From NCBI GenBank assembly GCA_004208945.1, contig SGPE01000027.1:1-40012 (forward strand): a DNA stretch of 40,012 nucleotides, read 5' to 3'. Origin of the DNA: Pseudoalteromonas sp. CO133X (GTDB lineage Bacteria; Pseudomonadota; Gammaproteobacteria; Enterobacterales; Alteromonadaceae). This document shows positions 34,798 through 40,012 of the stretch, one piece after another. Both the position numbers and the translations under genes were made by a program. The notes below the pieces were generated by a model. It was not told where the DNA came from. It was given only the letters and a program-made list of their open reading frames with translations, and did not search any database. Positions within the stretch are counted from its first letter, which is position 1, and each line of letters starts with the position of its first letter.

Positions 34798-35202
34798 ATG
34801 GCACGTAAACAACGTTTTCGTGAAGAAGAAGAAGCAGCGGTTGATATGACGCCAATGCTTGACATCGTATTTATCATGCTTATTTTCTTTATCGTAACTA
34901 CATCGTTCGTTAAAGAGGCTGGTATCGAAGTCAATAAACCTAAAGCTGCCCAAGCTACGAAGCAAAAAAATGCGAACATTTTTGTTGCTATTCGTGCTGA
35001 CGGTGCAATCTGGATTGATAAACAGCAAGTTGATGTTGAACGTGTTTCAGCAAAAATCGAAAGTTTATTAGCAGAACAACCTACTGAAGTTGTAATTTTG
35101 CAAGCTGATAAAGAAGCAAAACACGGCGTAGTGGTTAAAGTTATGGACCAGATTAAAGCGACGGGTGACAACCTAAGAATTTCAATAGCTGGAGATCAGT
35201 AA
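34798..35202 (+). CDS. exbD: ExbD-type protein (ExbD2)
   Basis: A 134-residue single-span protein that couples the proton channel to TonB. Residues 1-18 are charged and cytoplasmic (MARKQRFREEEEAAVDMTPM). The membrane helix (about 19-41, LDIVFIMLIFFIVTTSF) carries the essential aspartate in DMTPMLDIVF, the proton-binding residue in this family. The periplasmic domain shows the usual ADGAIWIDKQQV and VVILQADKEAKHGVVVKVMD. It starts 14 nt after exbB with a purine-rich binding site, and its stop overlaps the tonB start by one base. Confidence 0.95.
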   Translation: MARKQRFREEEEAAVDMTPMLDIVFIMLIFFIVTTSFVKEAGIEVNKPKAAQATKQKNANIFVAIRADGAIWIDKQQVDVERVSAKIESLLAEQPTEVVILQADKEAKHGVVVKVMDQIKATGDNLRISIAGDQ

Positions 35203-35819
35203 TGATTCGTTTTCTGTTTTCACTGATTGCAGGTGGGGCAGTTACTTTCGGCTTGTTCTACTTCATGGCGTACCTCATCTCCGGTGGAGCTGACCGTGCG
35301 ACTGAACAAAAAGAGCAGATCGTAGTCGAAATTATGACGAATCCGCCTGAATCTAAGGTGCAGGAGAGGAAGCGTGTTCCGCCTCCGCCTCCACCACCGC
35401 CAAAGCAGCCGCCTAAACCGCAGCCGCCTCAGCCGGAAAACAGCAACCCTAACACTGGTGCCTTGTCATTTAATATGCCAAGTATCGATGTGGGTGGCAC
35501 AGCCGGTGGCCTAAGTGGTCCAGGTGCATTTGGACGTGACGGTGATGCGACACCTATCGTTCGTATTGAACCAAAATACCCAACGCAAGCAGCGCGTGAT
35601 GGTAAAGAAGGTTGGGTTCAACTTTCATTTACTATCAATGAAGTGGGTGGGGTAGAAGACGTTGAGGTAATCGATGCAGATCCTAAACGTATCTTCGACC
35701 GCGAAGCTAAGCGTGCATTGCGTAAGTGGAAGTACCGTCCTAAAGTTATTGACGGAAAACCACAAAAGCAATTTGGTCTTCAAGTACAACTAGACTTTAA
35801 ACTTAACCAAGGCAACTAA
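35202..35819 (+). CDS. tonB: TonB2-type energy transducer
   Basis: A 205-residue TonB. Residues 1-28 hold the inner-membrane anchor (FLFSLIAGGAVTFGLFYFMA). About 55-80 are a short proline-rich spacer containing eight consecutive prolines and KPQPPQPE. The C-terminal domain (about 115-203) is typical: IVRIEPKYPTQAARDGKEGW, VQLSFTINEVGGVEDVEVID, then REAKRALRKWKYRPKVIDGK. This domain binds the TonB box of outer-membrane receptors. The spacer is much shorter than in E. coli TonB (239 residues in total), as is normal for TonB2. No receptor gene is adjacent, so the system probably serves receptors encoded elsewhere. Confidence 0.95.
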   Translation: MIRFLFSLIAGGAVTFGLFYFMAYLISGGADRATEQKEQIVVEIMTNPPESKVQERKRVPPPPPPPPKQPPKPQPPQPENSNPNTGALSFNMPSIDVGGTAGGLSGPGAFGRDGDATPIVRIEPKYPTQAARDGKEGWVQLSFTINEVGGVEDVEVIDADPKRIFDREAKRALRKWKYRPKVIDGKPQKQFGLQVQLDFKLNQGN

Positions 35820-35830
35820 GGAGGCGAGTA

Positions 35831-37090
35831 ATGAGAAATTTATCTAAAGTAACTGCACTTGCAATTCTTATGTCACTATCGGGTGCAGCTTTCACTGCAC
35901 CAGCTTTAGCTGCGCCAGATTACGCGAAAATTGAAGCGCGTAAAAAAGCAAAAACTAAAGTGATGGGTGAGCGCGTTGGTAAAAAGGTTATTAAAGCGTT
36001 TGACTTGTACAACGAAGAAAAGCTTGATGAAGCGATTGCACTTCTTAAAGAAATTGATCCTTCGGATGAATTCGATAAGGCAACAGTCGATCGCTATCTA
36101 GGTCAAATGTATGCTCAGAAAGAGCAATACGACCTAGCGATCAAGCATATTTCAGCGGCAGTAAAGCCTGATGTTTTAAACTTTGCCGATCAAGAGCAAG
36201 GTCTTAAGCTACTAGGTGATATGTACGCGGGTACTGAGCAATACGCAAAAGCAAAAGATGCGTATTATGCTTGGATGGACTTCACAGGTGAGGAAGACGA
36301 CAAAGTTTATACACGTATTGCGCAAGCAAACTACGAGTTAAAACAATATAAAGACGTACTTCCTGCTGCAGACAAAGCAATCAAATTGGCAAAAGAACCT
36401 GCTAAAGCTTCTTACCAATTAAAGCTAGCGGCCTATTTTGAACTTAAACAGTACAAAAACATGGTTGGTGTAGCTGAAGAGATTGTTCGTGTTTGGCCTG
36501 AAGACAAAAAAGCCTGGGTTGGTTTAGGTAAATATTACCTACAAACCGAAGACTTCAAAAAAGGTCTTGCGACCATGGAAGTTGCCTATAAAAATGGCTA
36601 TTTTGAAAATGAAGTTGAATACAAAGTACTTTCAAACTTTTATTCGTTAACAGAAATTCCTTATAAAGCAGCTGTTGTGCTTGAGAAGGCAATTAACGAA
36701 GAAAAAGTTAAGCGTACTAAGCAAAATATCAGTGCAGTGGCATCTAATTACCACCGCTCAAAAGATATTGAGAAAGCAGCTAAGTACTATGAAGAAGCAG
36801 CTAAATTTGACGACGATGCAGAACTTTATCGCAAAGCTGGTTCGTTACTTTTACAATCGCAAAATTATAGTGCTGCCGTTATTCGTTTGAATAAGGCATT
36901 AGAGTTAGGTTCTGATAAAAAAGGAACTATCTACTCTGATTTAGCTGAAGCTTACTACTACCAAGAAAAGTACAAGCAAGCTTACAACGCTATTGTTAAA
37001 GCAATGGATGACCCACGCACGCGTAAATTCGCGAAGAGCTGGTCAACCTTCATCAAAGATAAAGCCGCTCGTAACGGTGTAAAAATCTAA
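35831..37090 (+). CDS. TPR-repeat periplasmic protein of the TonB2 system
   Basis: A 419-residue protein with a signal peptide (residues 1-27, cut after TAPALAA). The rest is nearly all helical TPR repeats, for example KVIKAFDLYNEEKLDEAIAL, YLGQMYAQKEQYDLAIKHIS and YYEEAAKFDDDAELYRKAGS. It matches the TPR protein that closes TonB2 clusters in Vibrio and Shewanella and is likely a periplasmic scaffold for the complex. A strong ribosome binding site (AAGGAGG) lies 6 nt before the ATG, 11 nt after tonB, so it belongs to the operon. A terminator follows. Confidence 0.92.
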   Translation: MRNLSKVTALAILMSLSGAAFTAPALAAPDYAKIEARKKAKTKVMGERVGKKVIKAFDLYNEEKLDEAIALLKEIDPSDEFDKATVDRYLGQMYAQKEQYDLAIKHISAAVKPDVLNFADQEQGLKLLGDMYAGTEQYAKAKDAYYAWMDFTGEEDDKVYTRIAQANYELKQYKDVLPAADKAIKLAKEPAKASYQLKLAAYFELKQYKNMVGVAEEIVRVWPEDKKAWVGLGKYYLQTEDFKKGLATMEVAYKNGYFENEVEYKVLSNFYSLTEIPYKAAVVLEKAINEEKVKRTKQNISAVASNYHRSKDIEKAAKYYEEAAKFDDDAELYRKAGSLLLQSQNYSAAVIRLNKALELGSDKKGTIYSDLAEAYYYQEKYKQAYNAIVKAMDDPRTRKFAKSWSTFIKDKAARNGVKI

Positions 37091-37108
37091 TTGATGTTGT
37101 TTTAAACT

Positions 37109-37133
37109 AAAAAGCCCCTCTGGGGCTTTTTTT
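37109..37133 (+). terminator. Rho-independent terminator after the TonB2-type operon
   Basis: AAAAAGCCCC-TCT-GGGGCTTTTTTT, 18 nt after the TPR gene stop. The next gene starts only 14 nt later, so that gene probably depends on readthrough. Confidence 0.92.
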
Positions 37134-37146
37134 ATGGAATTTTAAA

Positions 37147-38169
37147 ATGCTAAGACAGATCGTATTGTTACTTGTTGCGAGTGTAATGTTGCTAGCTTGC
37201 TCTGAGCAATCTACAAAATTCCACACGTTTCAAGAAGGGCAACAAGAGCTTCGTAATATTAATCATTTATTACTGAACACAACAAACTCCTCAAAAGCAA
37301 GTGTTTGGCCTTTTTCTGAGCACTATTTAGAAGCGCGCCATCTTGCTTATCAAGGTTTAAAAAGCACCCAATTAACCGAGTCGCAGCAGGCTCAACTAAA
37401 CTATTTAATCATTGCCGAGCGATACCCTGAACGTTATTTTGTATGGCCTGTGCAACGTGATGTTCTAAGTCAAGCTAGCTCGCAAGATGATTACTCCGCA
37501 CAGTCATTAGCTAGTTGGTTAGAATTAGTAGAAACCCAGCTAATTACAGCAGAGCAAAGTAATCTAAAGCTTAATAAAATTGAATTAAAGCTTTTACATG
37601 ACATGGTCAAATCTCACCTTGATAACAATGATGAGAGTGTACAAACCGCCCTAAATAAGCTTGATCAATACTTAACTCAATATAAGCCGCGCAGCAAACT
37701 TGGTTTAGTTGGCTTAGCAAATGGTAAAGATTGGTATCAAAGTAAATTAAACTATTTTAGTGGTGAGACTAAACCTCCATTAAACTGGCTTAGTGAGATA
37801 CAAATGTCACTCAAACAACAGGTAAGTACTGATTTTGTATTACCAGTGTCAGACTCGCATTCGACGCCATTAGTCATGAATTATTTTTCAGATAATCATC
37901 AACATAACGGTCTTGACTGGCAGTTGGAATTTGTCGACCCGCGACAAAGTAAACGCGAATTAACACAAGGTGAGCAGTACTTTTGGCAGGTAATGATGGA
38001 AACAGATCTGGGCATTCATTATCACACGTGGAGTGAGCAACAAGCGCGTGTGAACTTAATGAAACGTTTAGGCGTGAAGCAAGCACAAGCTGAGTGGCTT
38101 ATTGAAGATATTGTATTATATCCAGGTATGAGCTTTATTTTTGTAAGTAAAGAGGGCACCGCGCTCTAA
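37147..38169 (+). CDS. Lipoprotein resembling a reduced DUF885 protein
   Basis: A 340-residue lipoprotein: the signal MLRQIVLLLVASVMLLACSE ends in the lipobox LLAC (Cys 18), and the next residue is not Asp, so outer-membrane sorting is expected. The C-terminal part resembles DUF885 proteins: GKDWYQSKLNYFSGETKPPL near 193-212, and TDLGIHYHTWSEQQARVNLM, then GVKQAQAEWLIEDIVLYPGM near 318. DUF885 proteins are normally about 600 residues and carry HExxPGHH; this one is about half that length and the metal motif is not found. It may therefore be a non-catalytic derivative. It follows the TonB2-type operon on the same strand, just beyond a terminator. The DUF885 link rests on remembered motifs and needs a profile search. 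Confidence 0.8.
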   Translation: MLRQIVLLLVASVMLLACSEQSTKFHTFQEGQQELRNINHLLLNTTNSSKASVWPFSEHYLEARHLAYQGLKSTQLTESQQAQLNYLIIAERYPERYFVWPVQRDVLSQASSQDDYSAQSLASWLELVETQLITAEQSNLKLNKIELKLLHDMVKSHLDNNDESVQTALNKLDQYLTQYKPRSKLGLVGLANGKDWYQSKLNYFSGETKPPLNWLSEIQMSLKQQVSTDFVLPVSDSHSTPLVMNYFSDNHQHNGLDWQLEFVDPRQSKRELTQGEQYFWQVMMETDLGIHYHTWSEQQARVNLMKRLGVKQAQAEWLIEDIVLYPGMSFIFVSKEGTAL

Positions 38170-38176
38170 GGAGCGC
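38161..38176. terminator. Hairpin at the overlapping ends of convergent genes
   Basis: GCGCTC-TAAG-GAGCGC, a 6-bp GC-rich stem with a tetraloop. It contains both stop codons of the lipoprotein gene (plus) and the DksA-like gene (minus), which overlap by 4 bp. There is no T run, so termination is uncertain. Confidence 0.4.
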
Positions 38177-38501
38177 AGCGTCTACAGCGTTGAGTGGCAG
38201 GGTCAGCCAATAACCGCTCATCATCAATTTTTTCCTCGCAATCACAACAATAGCCATATTGGCCAATATCTATTTGGCATAGGGCGGCTTCTAATTTTTC
38301 AAGTCGTGAGATGAGGATTTGATATTCAGGGCCTAAGCTATTTGCTGTAAGCTCAAGCCAATCTGAAGGAGGGTTATCCTTAAGTTGCGATAGCAGTTGC
38401 TGATGATAGCCTTGATCAGAATCTGCCAGCATATCAAGTAAACGTTGTCTTACCTGCGCAAGTTCAGCAGATAGCTTTGTTTGTATTTCAGTATTGTTCA
38501 T
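38166..38501 (-). CDS. DksA/TraR-type C4 zinc-finger protein
   Basis: A 111-residue relative of DksA, which binds in the RNA polymerase secondary channel. The zinc finger is complete: YGYCCDCEEKI, then RLLADPATQRCRRC, giving two C-x2-C pairs. The upstream region is helical (SAELAQVRQRLLDMLADSDQ, LISRLEKLEAALCQIDIGQ) and would form the coiled coil. The DxxDxA tip motif that DksA needs for its action is not seen, so a different or weaker effect on polymerase is likely. The start at 38501 is chosen over a TTG at 38543 because GGAAG stands about 9 nt before it. It follows dusC on the same strand after 52 bp and overlaps the convergent lipoprotein gene by 4 bp. Confidence 0.88.
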   Translation of the reverse strand: MNNTEIQTKLSAELAQVRQRLLDMLADSDQGYHQQLLSQLKDNPPSDWLELTANSLGPEYQILISRLEKLEAALCQIDIGQYGYCCDCEEKIDDERLLADPATQRCRRCAP

Positions 38502-38553
38502 CGCGGTTTCTTCCAAGTGGGCAATACTGGCATTATCAAACAAAATGCGTTAG

Positions 38554-39531
38554 CTAATTATGATTTGTATCAATACTCGGCGCTTTGGCATACTTTCTTA
38601 GTACATTAGCGACTTCATCCTTTGCTTTCAAGCGCCTGATTTCATCAAAAAGAGCATGCGCTTGTGGGTACTGGCGTTTTAAGTAACCTAGCCATTGCTT
38701 GGTACGTGATGCAAAGTATTTTTCACATTTACTTTCATCTTGGTGCATGGAAGAGTGAATAATATGGTAAATAACATGCTCCCATTGCATTGGTGTATAA
38801 GCTTCACCATTTACATGGGCTTTAATTTGCCTTGCGAGATCGGGCATAGCCAATGCACCGCGACCTATCATTAAATCATTACAGTGGCTTCTTGTTTGAC
38901 AAAGTAGGGCATCTTCAATCTGCCAAATTTCGCCATTCGCGATAACCGAAATCGCTTTATCTTTGATTAAAGGAGGAATTTTTTCCCAATAAGCAGGTGG
39001 GTTATAACCATCACGTTTTGTTCTCGCGTGAATTGCCAAGCTTGATGCTCCAGCGCTAACAACGGCATCAACAATTTCTTGACTATTGCTATCATCATCA
39101 AAACCAAGTCTGATTTTAGCACTCACCTGATGAGCTGGATCGACGGCCTCTCTGACTGTTTTAATAATGTCGTACATGTGCTCAGGATCTTTTAAAAGTA
39201 CCGCACCGCCTTTACTTTTGTTGACAGTTTTTGCTGGACATCCAAAGTTTAAGTCTATGCCATGTGAGCCAAGGCGGATCGCTTTGACAGCATTATCAGC
39301 TAAAGCATTCGCGACTTGTCCAAGTAGTTGTATTCTGACCGGTGTACCAGCACGCGTATAACCACCTTCTTGCAGTTCAGGGCAGTAGCGATGAAATACA
39401 CGTTCTGGTAGTGTTGCGTCAACAACACGTACAAACTCTGTGACACATAAATCGAATCCACCTAAATCTGTAAGGAGTTGGCGCATCTTAAAATCGACAA
39501 CGCCTTCCATCGGTGCTAAAACTAATTGCAT
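38554..39531 (-). CDS. dusC: tRNA-dihydrouridine(16) synthase DusC
   Basis: A flavoenzyme (FMN, NADPH) that reduces a uridine in tRNA to dihydrouridine; the DusC subfamily acts at U16. It has 325 residues (E. coli DusC 315). The DusC-type start MQLVLAPMEGVVDFKMRQLL, the catalytic cysteine in LNFGCPAKTVNKSKGGAVLL (about 98), the SAKIRLGFDD segment, HARTKRDGY and VIANGEIW, and GRGALAMPDL are all present. GVVD rather than the motifs of DusA or DusB supports DusC. It is transcribed leftward with the DksA-like gene and is divergent from the HvfA-like gene. Confidence 0.94.
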   Translation of the reverse strand: MQLVLAPMEGVVDFKMRQLLTDLGGFDLCVTEFVRVVDATLPERVFHRYCPELQEGGYTRAGTPVRIQLLGQVANALADNAVKAIRLGSHGIDLNFGCPAKTVNKSKGGAVLLKDPEHMYDIIKTVREAVDPAHQVSAKIRLGFDDDSNSQEIVDAVVSAGASSLAIHARTKRDGYNPPAYWEKIPPLIKDKAISVIANGEIWQIEDALLCQTRSHCNDLMIGRGALAMPDLARQIKAHVNGEAYTPMQWEHVIYHIIHSSMHQDESKCEKYFASRTKQWLGYLKRQYPQAHALFDEIRRLKAKDEVANVLRKYAKAPSIDTNHN

Positions 39532-39698
39532 GGATAAATTTTACTTAACAAAAAATGGATGCGTATTCTACCTGTTATTGCCACTATGATAAATCGTAAT
39601 TTGTATTTGTAGAGTGTCGATTAAATTGAAAAAGTGTGAAAGTAATTTTTATTTGTCGGGTCTAATCTAATAACCGTTATGAAAAAGAGAGTCATCAT

Positions 39699-40012
39699 AT
39701 GAACACAATTAAACATAATTCAATCGCATTAACATTAGGTGCAGTCGTTGTTGGTGCGTCAAGTTTCGCAGCAAGTGATGCGCACGCCAACCCATTCGAG
39801 TTTCAGCAAATGCAAGCTGGTTATCAGTTAGATGCTGCTGAGGGCAAGTGCGGCGAAGGTAAATGTGGCGGCGATAAAAAAGCTGGCAAAGAAGGCAAGT
39901 GCGGCGAAGGTAAATGTGGCGGCGATAAAAAAGCTGGCAAAGAAGGCAAGTGCGGCGAAGGTAAATGTGGCGGCGATAAAAAAGCTGGCAAAGAAGGCAA
40001 GTGCGGCGAAGG
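39699..40012 (+). CDS. hvfA: HvfA-like EGKCG-repeat RiPP precursor (partial, runs off right edge)
   Basis: The gene is open from ATG 39699 to the window end (104 codons, no stop). Residues 1-30 are a signal peptide (MNTIKHNSIALTLGAVVVGA, cut after DAHA). Then comes a short leader NPFEFQQMQAGYQLDAA, and from residue 48 a 17-residue unit, EGKCGEGKCGGDKKAGK, in three full copies plus the start of a fourth. This is the architecture of HvfA, the precursor of a copper-binding RiPP. In that system the cysteines of EGKCG motifs are turned into oxazolone/thioamide groups by the MNIO enzyme HvfB (DUF692) with its partner HvfC. The NPF...GY segment also fits HvfA leaders. At least seven EGKCG-type cysteines are visible. 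GAGAG lies about 9 nt before the ATG. The 167-bp gap from dusC gives room for a divergent promoter, but I found no clear sigma-70 site; ECF-type control is common for such operons. Confidence 0.85.
   Translation, partial: MNTIKHNSIALTLGAVVVGASSFAASDAHANPFEFQQMQAGYQLDAAEGKCGEGKCGGDKKAGKEGKCGEGKCGGDKKAGKEGKCGEGKCGGDKKAGKEGKCGE
39840..40012 (+). repeat. 51-bp in-frame coding tandem repeat
   Basis: Units at 39840-39890, 39891-39941 and 39942-39992, and a fourth cut by the window edge at 39993. Units 2 and 3 are identical in DNA; unit 1 differs by one synonymous base (GAG for GAA). Each adds two EGKCG motifs without changing the frame. Confidence 0.95.

Noticed and set aside
39658..39698. ECF-type promoter upstream of the HvfA-like gene
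   Set aside because: TGTCGGGTCTAATC and TAACCG are suggestive, but without a known cognate sigma factor or a second gene to compare, no box could be defined.

Overview
This window is ordinary chromosomal DNA from a marine gammaproteobacterium. Low GC, the gene families (CysB, MetR/MetE, DusC, a TonB2-type system with TtpC, leucine dehydrogenase, a LasA/pseudoalterin-like M23 protease) and several c-di-GMP and secreted enzymes point to Pseudoalteromonas or a close Alteromonadales relative. This is inferred from protein character only, as no rRNA gene is present. I see no tRNA, rRNA, CRISPR array, insertion sequence or phage gene. Both ends lie inside tandem repeats (a 7-bp unit on the left, a 51-bp coding unit on the right), so the window may be a whole short-read contig broken at repeats.

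Layout. 1-850: heptanucleotide repeat, a small membrane-protein gene that looks frameshifted, and a Sel1-like protein. 972-4360: purine permease, a membrane-anchored coiled-coil protein, and cysB. 4404-7821 (minus): pabB-nudL-sdaA, the same order as in E. coli. 8003-11764: class I fumarase, leucine dehydrogenase with a candidate branched-chain-catabolism operator, and a chloramphenicol-acetyltransferase-fold enzyme. 11895-20422: a periplasmic-propeller diguanylate cyclase, an M23 lytic protease whose ribosome binding site lies in a perfect 11-bp hairpin, mtfA, and a TolB-propeller/amidohydrolase fusion. 20477-22907: a TetR regulator facing an HPP-family membrane protein across a duplicated operator, a Lys/Ala-rich small protein, and a Nif3-family protein. 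22994-26442: divergent metR/metE with candidate MetJ and MetR sites. 26480-30631: a GAF-GAF-GGDEF-EAL protein, pyrC with a structured leader, and a cold-shock protein with a long leader.

31030-38169 is the main accessory block. An orphan NarL-type regulator is followed by 470 bp of strongly structured non-coding DNA and then a complete TonB2-type energy-transduction operon: DUF3450 protein, TtpC, ExbB, ExbD, TonB and a TPR protein. After a terminator comes a lipoprotein that looks like a reduced DUF885 protein. The genes are tightly spaced or overlap by 1 nt, so they probably make one inner-membrane/periplasmic complex that powers outer-membrane uptake.

38166-39531 (minus) holds dusC and a small DksA-like zinc-finger protein. 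The last 314 bases (39699 to the edge) are the most interesting part: the start of a signal-peptide-bearing protein with repeated EGKCG motifs. It matches the HvfA class of RiPP precursors, whose cysteines are converted by a MNIO (DUF692) enzyme into copper-binding oxazolone/thioamide groups. The modification genes would lie just outside the window.
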